A stretch of 64,000 bases of DNA, taken from Megalonaias nervosa (lineage: Eukaryota > Mollusca > Bivalvia > Unionida > Unionidae). Position numbers and translations under genes: made by a program. How positions within the stretch are numbered: the first letter of the stretch is position 1; each line of letters starts with the position of its first letter. Positions 33,667 through 46,420 of this stretch are shown here, in pieces. The notes beneath the pieces are model-generated. The model saw only the letters and a list, made by a program, of their open reading frames with translations. It searched no databases and was not told the DNA's origin. Location of the stretch: the NCBI GenBank assembly GCA_016617855.1, contig JAECUM010003715.1, positions 62,001-126,000 on the forward strand, read 5' to 3'.

Positions 33667-35089
33667 TTCAACCTTGTAGAAGTTAAATCAGATCTTTCAA
33701 AACTCGCATGAAGAAGAGCACACACCATCAAATGATTCCTTCGGCAAGACATTTTATTCTCATTGGTAAACAAAGCTAACTAAAATCGTTAGGCAGATAG
33801 GCAGAACACCCACAAAGTGGGCTTAGCCAAATTAAATTATGCATGGTGTTGTGCGTCTCTGATGTACACCAATAATATTAAAGGAAGCTACAAAATTCAG
33901 TTTAAAAAATTTGGACAAGAGGTTGTAGGTATCGCCAAACCGATTGAGCCAACCAGCTATTACTACATCCTGTTGCAGTCCCTAAACAAATCGATGGTGC
34001 AGGGATTTGCTGATCAATGAAGAATATTACTTGCAATCATTCAATAGAAAGCAGCATTAATGCCTAAACTGAAAATGAATCTATATCGAAATTCAGCACC
34101 TTGACATGTGGGACGACAAAAGCAAACATATTATATTTTGGCGGTTCCTCACAGGTATCTTGCACTAAAATTCCAGTTTCTTATTCTGATGCAACTATTT
34201 ATAGAAAAAGAAATGTAATCAGTACTTGTTTACATGACCTATGACCTTTTCATATGTGTACTCACAGTAAGAAGGATACTAATCGTGAGGTTGAACTTAT
34301 TTCCAATGCACTGGATTTCGTAAAAAAATGTGTTCAAAGAAACATAAAGGAATCAATGTTTTAAAAAAATATTCATTAGTGTATTGATGCCTTCCCGAAA
34401 ACTGACCCACTTCTCTAGAAACGAAATATATACTAGTACAACACCTAATAATGAAACTGAACTCCACCTAAAGTTTCTAACATATACTACATGCACAAAA
34501 CTGTATTTCATAAATTAGAGGGAGGTATATTGACTTGTAGATATTAACAGTTCCTTTCCACAACGCCAACTCTAATATGTAGATCTATACAGGAGTCACT
34601 GGAATGTCATAGCAATTACAAAGCACTAACACAACATGAAATCAAAGTACTGGAATCAGTGGGCTATCAATCCTTGGGTTTGGACGTCATTCTGATTAAA
34701 TTATTAGCTATATCATGCTGCGAAAATAGTCGCTTTCTTGATAACAAGCTGTGGAAGCCGATTCACGCTGTCCTGTGTGGGTATGATATTGACATGACTA
34801 AATCAATTATTATTTTCATTTATAGGTGTCACACTAATGTTATGAAGCTCACAACGAGAGCAATGTATTTAAGAAAATACAGGACATGGCAAATATGTAT
34901 AGAAATTATTTTAAAGAACTGTACTCACTTTTTTAGGTCTCTTTTTTATTATATGTACATAAATATGTTTCTCTTGTCAACATATGTCGCAATATTAGCA
35001 GCCTTGATAATGTAGTTGTTCGTCCGTCGAGTTTGAAGGTGACCATGGCATCACAAAGTGGTTTAATTTATACGAGAATGTGAGTGACT

Positions 35090-35540
35090 GATCGGGCCAA
35101 TTTGCGATCTGAACGTCTGCGATACACTTGACAGGAGTTATCACTTTGGTTTGCCCGATCAGTCGAGGCCGTGAGTCTTGAGATTTACGCTCCTAGCTCT
35201 TCTGCAGTGCCTATGCAATTCTCCTCAGTGCGAAGTCTGTAGCTCCAGTATGGATGATATGCACCAGGTGGAGCTATCCTTTAAAACATCTTCCCAAGAC
35301 TCAGAGTCATTGTTGAAATGTTTCAAGAATGACTTGAGGAATCTTTGAACTCTTTCTTCTGATCACCCTAAGATCGCGTTCCCGCCTTCATCTCACCATA
35401 AATGAACTTCTTTAGTAGTCACACTTCTGACACCCTTTGGACAATGTATTATTCTCTCGGTCTGATAGTTGCAGCACAAACAGGGACCAAAACTATCGCT
35501 AATTAACAGCAGAAGATGCTCCTCTTTAAGGTGAGTAGGT
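35090..35540 (-). mobile_element. LINE ORF2 C-terminal relic
   Basis: On the - strand the segment 35350-35220 reads SFLKHFNNDSESWEDVLKDS, then STW, followed by an Arg-rich tail (RRHCRRARSV). This is the usual wording near the C-terminus of RTE/L1-like ORF2 proteins (SWE...D...W). Stops are present and only this fragment was recognised. Confidence 0.4.
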
Positions 35541-38500
35541 TTGCTTCAATGAAGGTCTTCAGCCTCCCTCCTTACAAATCCATATAAGCAGTTGTGATAG
35601 GTAACATATTACTGATATTAAAATGTAGCATTTTGGGGTAAAACTAATTTTAATTATGCACTGCTTACGTGTTACCACTGGATGCCACCCCCAACCCGAT
35701 TCTGCTCTGATGTCCTTCTTTAGTTTACAATGGGAGAAATTGTCCATCATCTGTTGTTATCAAAGTGGGTGTCTAATTCGCACCCGAGTATTGAAAGACG
35801 CTAATTTCTATTTTTGCATCGAAAGTTGAAAGGCCAAGGTCACTGTCTGAAAGAGGAAAAGTTTTTGTCAGCACAATGACAGTAAGTATCTATCACAGAC
35901 TGGTACTTCACTATGGGGATATATAGCATTTAAGGTATAGATAAGACCTTTTTATTTTGAGCTAAAATGGTCAAAGGTCAAGGTTACAGTGATTGAAAAC
36001 AGAAAAAAATGGTTTTGCACAATAACATTAGTTCTACATGACAGAAATGGATCAAACTTTCAATAACTTACATTTGGACTAAGGACAACACCATTCTTTC
36101 TTTTGCAAAGTCAGCCATTAGAAATCAGTCATTTTTAAAATCAATTTTTAAAATAATTTTTAAAGTCAATAATGAACCTGTTTACAAGTTTGGGGTGATT
36201 TCTCATTGGATGGTTCAGTCAGGTTGGACTTGTTGTGATGTTGAGTGTTGTGACATCAGTCATGTAGGAAAAGTATTTTGAAATGGATCGAGTAGGAAAG
36301 ATATGTTGAATTTTCATTGTTTATCTCAGAGAATTCAATTATTTATTAAATTTGACAAAACTTGTTGGTTTTGCTTCTTTCTATTACTTTAAGACCATAG
36401 AAATGTAACAAACTATGTAATTATCTTTCGCAATAGAAATGTTGGTAACTTCCGTTTGAATGAATTCCGTCTGAATTTACACCAACTTTCATGCTAAATG
36501 ATCCATTGTAGTCAAAACTCTATTCTAGACAGCTGCTCAGTGGTGCCATTGAAGACAAGATTGCTGATTGGCCAAAATAATTGGAATGTTCCTACGTCAT
36601 TACCCTAATTATATTCTGACCAGTCAGTTGTTGTGTCTCCATTATGTGCTTTATAGATTACAGTAGCATGCATTGTGTGAATATTGGTGAAAATGGGCTG
36701 AGACACCTACAGTACTTCTTTTGAATGTAAATGGCAACATTTGTCGTGTCAAAAGTAATTTCCCAAGTCAAAACGGAAAGCAGTTTCTAAACAGTTTCTT
36801 AACCTTAGCAGTTTTAGCATTTTAGCATTTATTTGTCGGTTGCTCAGTGGTTCCTGCAAAAATCAAGACCTGTCAATCAATTTGTTTACATGCAGTTGCA
36901 TGAGTATTCCTTAGTAGTTCTTAGCAGTTATTTAAGTCTTACCAATACATAGGCAATTTTGAGACAGTTATTTTACCCAAAATATTTAAATTTAACTGCT
37001 AAGGACAATGATATTAATAGCAGCGCGGAGAAATTAAATGAAACTGCTAAACAACTGCTAAAATAACAGTTGCTGAACTGCTTTATATACAATTACAGAC
37101 TGCTTGGAAAGCCGCTAATGTGAATTCATTTGGTGTAGAATTTATCGAAAACAAATAAAGCAAGCTTCCAGTCACAGAGTAAACCTATGAAACATCCCCA
37201 AAGAAAATATTACTAGAATTTCACTTAAATTTCATTAATATTCCAGTGGAAATTCACTGAAAAATATGAAGAAAATATTAGTGAAATTTCAATGACAGTT
37301 TTGGTGAGATCTCACGATGTTTTGATTACACTTTTTGGTGAGATCTTGCCAATCTTTCACAAAAATTCTGACTAAATTGAGTTTTCATTGAAATACAAGC
37401 GAAATTTCAGGTTCTCTTGGGTGTTGTACTGAAAGTTTAGTAATGTTTGACTGACATTTCAAAAAGGTTGCAAATGAAATAATGTCTAGTAAATATATAG
37501 CTTTTTAATGACCACTGTAATGTTTAAATATAGACGAAATAAAGTTACAGAACTGTTAATGAATTAGATATGCGACATAGTGGTCTTGTGCTGTAGAGCA
37601 GGCTTCCAGATGTGCTCACTGAGTGTTTGCTTGAATGAGGTCTCTGTACGCAGGCAGGTCAAAAATTGATCGTTATATATGTTGATATTACTCACAATTC
37701 TAACACAGTATTTTACTAATATAAATACAATTAAAAACTGAAATACGATAAATCCCTTTGCGTGCTCGACATGAGAAAATGTGAGGTACCCGATTTTGTT
37801 CACACTGTGCCATTACTCTCATGCAAATGCTCAACTGTTTGCTATGTATGTGCCCAGTCCCCACGTAATCTAATGTTGATGGTGTCATTGCTATAATGCT
37901 TGCTTTGTCTGCTGTTGTATTTTACTCGGAGATTTATACAACGGTAATAAAAGAATTTTGAACACTGAAGATGTTTTAAAGGTTTTAAATCATGCTATAA
38001 CTGAAATAATGTGTCCAAAGCAGTCATTTTTTATATGTAATAATTCACTGCTTGTTGTTCATATTCGTAGAAATTATACTTCTTTAGCACCTGAACACCA
38101 GATATTGAATTTTTACATGATAAATCATTGCCTTGGATAAGTTATTTCTCCAGTAAATTGTAGCTGACCACTGGACGCTAGTGAAGTATAATACTACCAG
38201 ATTATCTTGACATCCTCTGGCTTTAAACTGACAGAAATTACACAATGGAAATTTTATAAAATGAAGACAAAATCACTTGTATATTGACAATTTACATTGT
38301 GTTACCGTTGTGCAATACAATCCGTAATGTAATGCCCATGTATATGTATAATTTATGAATGCGAGTGTAGGTCACATGTTAGAAAATTCATATATCGGTC
38401 AGTTCCCATTATAAAAAAACAAAACAAATATTAACATAAATCGAAAAAGAATGTATGTCCTCGCTTGATCTGTATCCATTGTCAACAAACACGTCTCACT

Positions 38501-39239
38501 AACAGTTCACTACTATATTTATTATCGCCTGTGCACATGGTTGTATAATTGTTGTTTCATGTTACATGTACTTAAATTGGCATCGATTTTGGTCTGCCTG
38601 GGACAACAAATGTAATAATCTTGCTAAACAAGGGAATGAGCATATGCAGGGAACTGAAAACATAAAAAGTGAAAATTTTGCGCAAACAAATTTGGGAGAT
38701 ACCCCACCTTCAACTTCCTGCCAGACATTTAGTTTCAAATGCTTGTAAATTTAATCTGAGTTTGGCATCTGTTTGCTGGCTGTGAATGCAGTCTGCTTAC
38801 CTCTTGGGTCTGTAATTCTTTTAAATTTAGGTGAATATGAAAAAATATAGTTCTTACAGAATCGACCTTTCTATGTTAAAACTCTAAAAGCTGCCGATGT
38901 ATTTCGCGTTGCTACTAATATTCAGCAGATTAGATCTGAGGAAGATATTAATAATTTTTAAACTTTTTTCCGGGCAGTAAATGAATATTCTGCAGTGGTA
39001 AGATAGGAAATTTAGTAAAACATAAAGAAATGAGGCGCAAAGTTGAAGAAGTAGTGGAAAGGAGAAAATCAGACGAAACAACTAGATCTGAAACAAAGAA
39101 AACAAAAGGCAGAAGCTTAGTTAGGTGATCTCCTCAACGCTCTGTAACCACATGACGAATCATCACCTGTAGAAGCAACCGGAGGTGGCTTTGCCACTCG
39201 TGATAGTGGTCGTAGGAAACAAACTCTCCGGTGATTTAC
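35541..39239. other. Intergenic, no gene recognised
   Basis: AT-rich sequence with a dispersed repeat at 36328-36410 and degenerate aattt/gaaattt-rich blocks around 37200-37440. The ORFs at 37564-37888, 37958-38140 and 38566-38748 are unsupported. At 38876-39110 short acidic and lysine-rich frames (VATNIQQIRSEEDI, RRKVEEVVERRKSDETT) could be the worn 5' end of viral copy 1. Confidence 0.4.
36328..36410. repeat. Dispersed repeat shared with 6577-6660
   Basis: Same order of acaaaacttgttggttt, tattactt and accatag...gtaaca as at 6577-6660. Confidence 0.6.
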
Positions 39240-39442
39240 GATAAACTTCGTCCAGACAATATCTTTGCTGATGTTCATCGACTAGAAATTCTGACTGGTG
39301 GAAGACGAGCCGGCAAAAATTCCCACGAAATCATCAATGAAGCAGCTGCTATCTGACAGTGTTTATATACCGACGGCATCATGGACAGAGCGTTTATCGG
39401 GCACCAATGGATGAAATTACCGACGATTACTGCAGTGATTGA
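39240..39442 (+). pseudogene. Scaffold-like protein, C-terminal remnant (copy 1)
   Basis: Reads RLEILTGGRRAGKNSHEIIN and, in another frame, DEITDDYCSD before a TGA at 39440-39442. This matches the C-terminal end of the copy 2 gene (RLEILIRGRRAGNNSPEIIN, DEIIVDYRSD). The long coiled-coil and Gln-rich N-terminal part seen in copy 2 is not clearly present upstream. Function unknown; a scaffold or packaging-associated role is only a guess from its position before the capsid genes. Confidence 0.5.
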
Positions 39443-39503
39443 TCAATTTGATCGGGGATAACACAATAATATGATTATACACAGTGCTTAACGTGGACCT
39501 GTT

Positions 39504-39971
39504 ATGGTCAGGGTGATAAATTAGCGATTACCAACATATAAAGCTATATATGTAGATGGACTCGGCGATGTTGTTCAAGGTTTATTTAGAAGGATAGCCC
39601 AAAGCAATCCCGATTGCAAAACAATTAGGCATGAAAGTCATCGACATTGTTCGTGATCAAGCTATTGACACTATTGGTGATGCCGCTAGTAAAGCATTCT
39701 TAGCCGTCAAAGACATACTATACTCGCACGATTAGTACGAAGAAAACCTCAGCAGCAGCCAATAAAACTGTCCAACACCGAAATGATGTCAGCAAGTGTC
39801 AGTAAAATAATATATCAAGCCGCAAATGAACGCCTAAGTGAATTAGCTGGTGTGCCGCCACCCAACATGCCACTGACAAAACAACAAGCTGCCGAGATGG
39901 AAAAACATAACTGCAAACCTAATAGTGGGTAGTGGTATAGCTGGACGTCGTTATAAACCACAAATAATATA
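39504..39971 (+). pseudogene. Small basic virion-protein candidate (copy 1)
   Basis: Homologue of the intact 141-codon gene at 47634. The start MVRVIN is kept, an in-frame TAG follows at once (INxRLPTYKAIY), and a frameshift occurs near 39598. Later remnants LSNTEMMSASVSKII and AANERLSELAGV follow the copy 2 order. Confidence 0.65.
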
Positions 39972-39975
39972 ATAA

Positions 39976-41285
39976 ATGTTAAAGCGCATGTCTGATTCCT
40001 CATTTGACATTGATGCACCAGTACTCAAGGATGACTTGGTGCGTGATTATCAATATTATTTTCATGAAGCACGAGAACCAAACCAACGTGGACGAATCGA
40101 ATTACAAGTCCAAGATACATCAAGTTTTTTCCTACCTGCCGATTCATTCACTGAAGTTCACGGTAAACTTGTGAAAAATGATGATACTGCATATGCAGCA
40201 AATGATAAATGTGGATTTGTTAATAATGGTATTGTGGCTTTATTTAAAAGTGCCTGATATAACATCGATGGTAGACAAATCGAAGTATGTTACAATGGCG
40301 TCGATGTTTCTACGATGATCCTCGGTCTTGCAAGATATTCCGATGATTATTCAAGGTCTGCTGGTCCATCAGTGATGTTCACAAAGGATATTACCGACCA
40401 CTCTAAGCATATACAGTAGAATATAGGATGACCAAAAACAAATACCAACCCCAACGCTGATGCCGACGTAAATCCGGCAGTCATCGCCGTTAATCCATAA
40501 TTCAACTTGGGATTTGCAGTACAACGATCACAGGTAAACGCGGATAGTAGATTCAGCTGTGTGACACCACTGTCACACATCTTCGGCTTATGCAGACATG
40601 TTATAAAAGTTCTCTTTGGGGTCAAAAATACGGTTGAGTTAGTTCGAAAGGCCACCGACAAGGATGCAGTCTGGCGATAATGCTGCTGCTGGTAAAGTGG
40701 AATTATCAAAACATGCATTATGGATGCCAACGATGCCACCATCAATCAGTGAAGACAACGGCTGCTCTCTTTCATGGATAACGAAGGTACGTTGACGCTG
40801 TCATGGTTTAAAATGACCACTGACTCAGTTACAGGCACAGCACATTCAATTACATGGCAGATAGCATCTCAGCAGGGAATTTCAGCACCATGACATATAT
40901 TCGTTGCATTTCAAGCTAACGCAAGATCGGAAATCAAGAAAGAAACCCCATGGTGTTTGACGGTTAAACGGTGTCTACGATTTTACTTAGACTAAACGGA
41001 CACCAGGAACCATCCGAAGACATAATACTGAATTTCGAACAAACAACCTGGTACGGGCGTATCATAGTTTGATGAGATCTATGGGGCGTGATCCAAACAT
41101 TGATACTGGTCTGCAGATATCTCAGCGCGATTTTTCGTCGTTGTATGCGATCTCTTATTTCTCATTGGAACATCTAGATTTGTTCAGACAATTTGTCGTT
41201 GACATACACGTGCGAGCTACTGTTAATGATATACCGGTTGGTCATGGTGGTTAAAGAGTAATCACTGTAATATTATCAGACTAAA
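39976..41285 (+). pseudogene. Candidate double-jelly-roll capsid protein (copy 1)
   Basis: The first 93 codons are open (MLKRMSDSSFDIDAPVL..., EAREPNQRGRIELQVQDTSS). TGA at 40255-40257 is followed in frame by YNIDGRQIEVC and ARYSDDYSRSAGPS. Further blocks are VTPLSHIFGLCRHVIKVLFG, the FMDNEGTLTLSW region, and a C-terminal block with YFSLEHLDLFRQFVVDIHVR. At least eight stops or frame changes are visible. Adenain-linked DJR capsid proteins form the hexons of Polinton-like and adenoviral particles; I assign this by position and by recall of the metazoan F54H12.2-like family, not by search. Confidence 0.55.
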
Positions 41286-41392
41286 CAATGCAGCACGAAG
41301 GCGTTGGTGGATGAATAAGTGACGTTGATGCACCCGTAGAGGATATGTGATTTAACCGTCGACATTGTAATTACATCATTCGTAATATTATT

Positions 41393-41850
41393 ATGTCATA
41401 TCAACATGCCAATGTCACACTGATACCTGGTCAGATTAAAAAGCTACAATCAGCATCAAAAAAGAATTGTAGAACAACGGCGTTGCAAGGCCCGAATGTA
41501 CTATCGCTGACTGAAAGTCAGCACAAACACTATAATAACGTCAAGAAATCAGAAACTGGTGTGCGACTTGATCTTCCGCGAATGCGATCAGTGATACAGC
41601 CTAGACTGGTGGTATATTCCCACTTCTAGCATCGATACCAATGCTGATTGCACCTGCAGCCCCAGCTGTTGCAAAAGCGGCCGCACTTGGTGCCGTTGCA
41701 ACCGCTGCCGGCATGGCACTGAAAAAGGCGACAGGACAAGGTATAAAAACACCAAAAAAAGGGGGGGGGGTCGTCTAAGATTACCAGGAATACCGGTAAG
41801 TCAGGGCCTGCGACTGCCAGGAACTTTTCGCTGAAACTCCCCATGTCCAA
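41393..41850 (+). pseudogene. Hydrophobic minor virion-protein candidate (copy 1)
   Basis: Opens with MSYQHANVTLIPGQIKKLQ and a second similar phrase (LSLTESQHKHYNN), giving two LT..Q motifs as in homologous elements. It then loses frame. The Ala-rich hydrophobic segment (PAAPAVAKAAALGAVATAAG in another frame near 41650) and a Lys/Gly-rich tail with a G homopolymer at 41761-41770 follow. In copy 2 the same region leads directly into the protease, suggesting one protein or a polyprotein. Confidence 0.5.
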
Positions 41851-42245
41851 TTTTGATTTACTTGATGCTGATCAACGATTAAGCGTCAAAAACTTCAGAG
41901 GTGTTTTCATGAGTGATCAGTTACCGTAACAACCTAACTGTGTTGAAACTGGTATTATTAATCTCGATGGTCGTTCTGGACCAGGTACTCACTGGGTTGC
42001 ATACGCGGTTGATACACGTGGTGTTGTTTATTTTGATTGGTATGGATTGACGCCACCAAAATAATTTTTAAGGTACATCGGGGGTACTACCATCCCCATC
42101 TGGTTTTCAACATTACCAACACATTAACGGATCCACTCATAATGCGGTTCAGAAGCCCTTGCTGTACTTTCAGCTGTATCAAGGTCATCAGAGCCGTTGC
42201 ATAACGTCGTGCACGAGTACACTAGCAGTCGTATTAAACAGGTCA
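41851..42245 (+). pseudogene. Adenain-type cysteine protease (copy 1)
   Basis: Remnants are VKNFRGVFMSDQLP, GIINLDGRSGPGTHWVAYAV, VVYFDWYGLTPP and, after stops, CGSEALAVL. His lies in GTHW, the acidic residue in YFD and Cys in CG.E.L, the order of the C5/C48 (adenain/Ulp1) fold. Adenain matures capsid proteins and is a hallmark of adenoviruses, Polintons and adintoviruses. In-frame stops at about 41927 and 42061 inactivate it. Confidence 0.75.
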
Positions 42246-42255
42246 GGAGTTTATA

Positions 42256-43290
42256 ATGGTAGATATTTACGAAAGATCATTCGTCAGAGTTAAGAAACCA
42301 TGTTTCGAAGACGTTGATTTGTCAAAATATGTGACACAAGATGAGCTTACTGATCTTATGAACCTCGCCGGGGTTGACCGAGATGTAGTTGTTATTTTTC
42401 AGGATCAACATGGTCGGCTAAAGACAAGCAATATTAGGTGGACTGATATTTTCCGGAGAGTTTTAGGTGCGACCGCCGATAATATTTCGGTGTTACTGAT
42501 GGCGGAAAAATCAGAAATTCAAGCGTATCAATTGCGACGATAACAAACGAGATCAGTAAACATGTTATTAAAACCGGTGATACAACGACTTGTGCATATG
42601 AACGGAAACCGAATTGTTGTTTTGAGAGAAGCAGCTTCTGACGCCGCCGCCGCAAAGAAAAAATACGTGGACGACAGCGACACCATTAGCCATATTGAGA
42701 GCTGAGTATGATGTTCATGTAAGCACGCTTATAAGTCTTCGCAGAAACTATCAAAGACTTGATAAAATCACCGACAATTTCTTTGGACGTCCAATGGTCA
42801 TCAACGTGAAGCTCGCTAAAATTAACACAACATTCGTCGATCTAGTCAACGTTCAAATGTCAATCGTCGCGATCAACAAAACGTTCGCAGATATATCCAG
42901 AGGAATCCCGACGTCACTGAAAGCGTCAGCAAGATTGAGGCTGGTGTGATTCATACGACTCCGTTCATCAACGCGGTACACACGGTGGGGTCTGGATCAG
43001 CAACATGATCAAAACAAAATAACACGATCAAACATACCGCTGAGGTCAACGGGGTGTACAGGCTTTAAGTGTTGAGCTCGGCAAAATTTTGGATATTTAC
43101 GACGTATACATGGCATCTTTCAGCCGATATATTTTCAGGAACCGTGTCAGTCGTGTTAAATCAAAATACCGAGGAAATGTTCATACTAGATCCCGAAGAC
43201 AAACAATGAACCTCAACAAAGTATTGATAGTGTCTGCAAATCATAGCAGCAACGCCTCAATTGATTACTTAGCACCAGATATATAGCGAC
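42256..43290 (+). pseudogene. Fibre/spike-like protein (copy 1)
   Basis: Starts MVDIYERSFVRVKKP, then DLSKYVTQDELTDLMNLAGV. The phrase GRLKTSNI and a KKYVDDSD end-of-repeat survive. The middle reads HVSTLISLRRNYQRLDKITD, a heptad-like shaft, and the head is broken. Homologous to the copy 2 gene at 50403. Tail-fibre-like repeats are typical of attachment proteins. Confidence 0.55.
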
Positions 43291-43309
43291 AGTGAATCCC
43301 ACACAGTCC

Positions 43310-43798
43310 TTCCGGTATAATCAAGCATATGCGTGGAAGGCATCGCTAGAAAAACATCTTCGACGATCAAACGACAAAAAAAAAAAGAATACCGTAGACG
43401 AACTATCGTCATCGACAATGTTGTATATGCAGTGTCCTCGCTGGTCGCCGGAAGAACGATGTTAATGGGTACGTTATAGGCGACGCACGTGTTATCGTCA
43501 GTGATAGGAATCGGTGTCGCTGTTGTTGTCGGTTTTGCTCGTAATCTTAATATTATCGCTAAGCGACTATCTACATATACGTGTGAGAAATTGCATCAAC
43601 ACACAGAAATAACGTAGGCGGTGACGCATGCATGTATAAATATATCATCGATACTGTCAACTGGGTTAAACGACAGTGTAATATCAGATAGTGAATTTGC
43701 TGCAATTAGTGATATTTATTATCGGCATCACCAGAACGAAACCATCTCCGCGCCGTCAGCTATGTTGCCAATACCACATTTAGAATCCGTATAAATAT
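43310..43798 (+). pseudogene. Membrane-protein candidate (copy 1)
   Basis: Frames around 43315-43700 read YNQAYAWKASLEKHLRRS, YRRRTIVIDNVVYAVSSLVA and VIGIGVAVVVGFARNLNIIA, then ILSTGLNDSVISDSEFAAI. The order (coiled or basic N-terminus, long Gly/Ala/Val hydrophobic segment, acidic SDSEF tail) matches copy 2 at 51487-52070. Function unknown. Confidence 0.5.
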
Positions 43799-43801
43799 AA
43801 T

Positions 43802-45358
43802 AATGACCGCAGATAACTATCCGACTGGAACAGATTATCGCTAACACAACACCGCGGACCACAATGATATCAGTGACGTCGACGTCAATACGATATTGAT
43901 TTTCCAACTACGATTGTAGCACCTGTGGGACCTGGACGGTCCAATCGGTCACTAGAGATCGCACCGGCAAAATTGCAACTTTATTATAGTTGGTCAAATC
44001 AGAGCAAAATCATTTGGTGGATTAGACGCCAACAATTCATTGGTATTCGCACATGAAGTCAAGCTTGATGAAAATGGCCAGCCCGTCCCAGACTGGAAAG
44101 TCATTAGCGTTCCAACAGGATCATAAAATCAAAGAAATCAATGCTAAACTTCAGAGCATAATGAAATCTGTAACAGGAAAAGAATCAAAGATCACTATCA
44201 AAGTACATGTGCCAACGCTGAGCTCCGCCATTGAAATATCAACGCCCGATTACGCCGTTGGCATATATCAGTCGTCGATCAGAACTGTGCCGGGAGGGCC
44301 GCTGCAAGCGCCAACTTATGTTGGACCACCACAACCACAACGATCTGATAATTCATCAGACAAACAAGTATTCATGAGAAGACCAGAATATAGTATTCAC
44401 CAAATATGGGGGAGAGAATGGAACTTTTTCTACTACAAATGCAAGGATTAGTGTCACGTGGCAGCGAAGATTAGTTTGCCCGGCTTTCACGTCGTGAAAA
44501 TAAAAGATTATCAGGAAAACCCGAATTAAGGCTAGTGTTTGAACAGGGGTTTACTGATAAAATAGTTATCGCTGAAATAGCGAAGGAACATACAAATACA
44601 CAAAAAAATCTGAGAAGGCTTTTTTAGTAGTATATACTTGAATCTCCGAATGATGATCTTAAACAAAAAAAAATCATTGTGATAGTACTGCATCTGAACC
44701 AGGTGAGGTCCGATGATGAATTCTGTCAAAAATGTGATAAGATCAATAAATCAACATGGGGAGGGGGTAAAACTAAGAGGTGTAATTGCCCTTGGGGGGT
44801 TGAGAACACACGACGTATCATTCAAAAACATTTTCTTGGCTTTTTTAAGATCGCCGAAGTCCATCTGCCTAAGTTCAAACTACCGCGATTGGACATCCAT
44901 AAAATGCAGCAGGTTCTCAAAGAAATAATTGACAAATATGCGCCAAAAATATCTGCGACATGGGGCAAAATAAGAGGCCCTCCAGATATTCTCAGACATA
45001 ACAACGATCCGGAAGGCGGTGGTCATCATGTGTCAACGGTTATAGTTTATATCACGCCGACGATTTCTGTGAATCTTATCTGTGACGCAGTGGATGGTAG
45101 CTATACTACGGGGGGGGGGGAGGGGGAGGGGGACTGGCGCGGACTGGGCTAGCGCAGCAGGGAGGTGTTCTTTGCAGCTTTTCTCCAGAGGTTCCCCGGG
45201 TCATTTGATTGCATTGGTGCCCGTTAATCTTGTTTATTTATGATGTCATAATCCGTCGTTGTTACGAACAATTTTGTCTTACAGACCAAGATGGTCATTT
45301 ATTAGACATCCGTACGGCAGAATTAACAAATAGTTTGTATGTGCCTTACAGGCCGTGA
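43802..45358 (+). pseudogene. Large structural-protein candidate (copy 1)
   Basis: Fragments align with the copy 2 gene that starts at 52075: KLQLYYSW, GGLDANNSLVFAHE, EINAKLQSIMKSVTGKESKI, SAIEISTPDYAVGIYQSSIR, then PNDDLKQK, RHNNDPEGGGHH and ICDAVDGSY. The end region continues to about 45358 (PVNLVYL stop CHNP). Copy 1 has no LINE insertion, so it shows the undisturbed order of the 3' end. There are multiple frameshifts, plus G-rich homopolymers at 45111-45132. Confidence 0.55.
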
Positions 45359-45742
45359 AAAGGCCCACCGTGAAATTGTCCGACCAAAAATATAGCGTCT
45401 TCCGCCACCAACAACAAAAAGTATCTCTTTTTAGGGCGCGGCGAGGCGAAACATGTTATTTTTTTATACTCCATAGGCCGCCACGCTTACCTCTATACCA
45501 TCGAGCTAGTGTTAAGAAAAATATTTTTTAAGTAATATATAAACATACCCACGATGTCAATAATACAACGGGGCGTGTTTTAAAAGTGGTTTGATTTAAT
45601 TCAGATATCAATTTTATTGATTAGTATATCTATGTGTATGCTGTGATTTATTAGTACATCGTTGATTTATCAGTACAATCGGACTACATCGGCTCCTAAC
45701 GACGAATGTTTACCTACATGTAAAAGGCTCATGTGACCTAGC

Positions 45743-46230
45743 TGTGTTTAATTGCCGCTATTTAAACAGTGATTTAATATGGATAAGAAAAATTATTGAT
45801 TTTCTTCTCTGTCTGTACCGTCACTGTGGGATCAAATATCTGTTACTAACAAAATATGTTAGTTATAGAAGAATACGCCAATGCTGTTATTGAAATTGTC
45901 GTAGACAGGGACTCCGGTGAGGTTTATGGTATTTTATACATGCTGCACGTAACTGGCATGTGTTTAATTGCCTCTATTTAACCAGTTTTATACCAATGCG
46001 ATTTAGCATGGACAAGACAAATTATTGACTTTCTTTTCCGTCGTCTGCTTGTAAAACTATAAATGTCAGTAACGTTACTGCATGATCAAATGTCTCAACG
46101 CCGCTAACAACATGAGTTATTCATAGTTCGTTAAACTGAATACGTCATTGGAAATTCCCATGTTGTTATTGAAATTGTCTTGGACAGGGGATCCGGTGGG
46201 GGTTACAGTACTTTCTACATGCTACAAGCA
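45743..46230. repeat. ~216-bp imperfect tandem duplication
   Basis: tgtgtttaattgcc...ctatttaa starts both units (45743 and 45959). Both also contain ttattgattttctt-like, gatcaaat, tgttattgaaattgtc and acagg...ccggtg...gg blocks in the same order, ending in acatgct. Confidence 0.75.
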
Positions 46231-46233
46231 GCA

Positions 46234-46420
46234 GAGGAGGTGAAGAGACCAAATTTTAGAAGGGTTTATTTTTAGAAATAAAGCTTCCTACGAAAATGAA
46301 CAGACAAGCGTCAATAACGCTAAGTAGGGGAGGGTGAACAGACCAAATTTTAGGAGGGTTTATTTTTGAAAATAAAGCTTCCTACGAAAATGAAATACAA
46401 GTGTCAATAATTCTAAACCG
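46234..46420. repeat. 94-bp direct duplication
   Basis: accaaattttagaagggttt (46248) and accaaattttaggagggttt (46342) lead into matching ataaagcttcctacgaaaat segments 94 bp apart. Confidence 0.9.

Larger units (their letters stand above)
31579..35060. other. Intergenic, repeats only
   Basis: No gene is supported. A palindromic MITE-like remnant lies at 32303-32362, poly-C at 33042-33058 and (CA)n at 33621-33663. ORFs at 33330-33527, 33817-34020 and 34659-35015 lack recognisable domains or splice context. Confidence 0.45.
39240..45360 (+). mobile_element. Endogenous DNA-virus-like element, structural block copy 1
   Basis: Contains, in order, remnants of a scaffold-like protein, a basic protein, a capsid-like protein, a minor protein plus adenain-type protease, a fibre-like protein, a membrane protein and a large structural candidate. 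Each has a homologue in the same order at 46.5-58.0 kb. Almost every gene has stops and frameshifts. No replication genes follow it: after 45360 about 1.2 kb of non-coding sequence leads to copy 2. The combination of adenain-like protease and capsid-like protein points to the Polinton/adintovirus/adenovirus group; this is inference. Confidence 0.75.

Noticed and set aside
33411..33773. 120-codon - strand ORF
   Set aside because: Its centre is a CA repeat translation and the rest has no recognisable composition.
34659..35015. 118-codon + strand ORF, partly hydrophobic
   Set aside because: AT-rich composition, no family recognised, no splice or promoter context; probably chance.
45485..45530. 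tRNA-like stretch on the - strand (tagctcgatggtatagagg)
   Set aside because: It resembles a D-arm/A box only; no acceptor stem, anticodon arm or proper B box could be paired.
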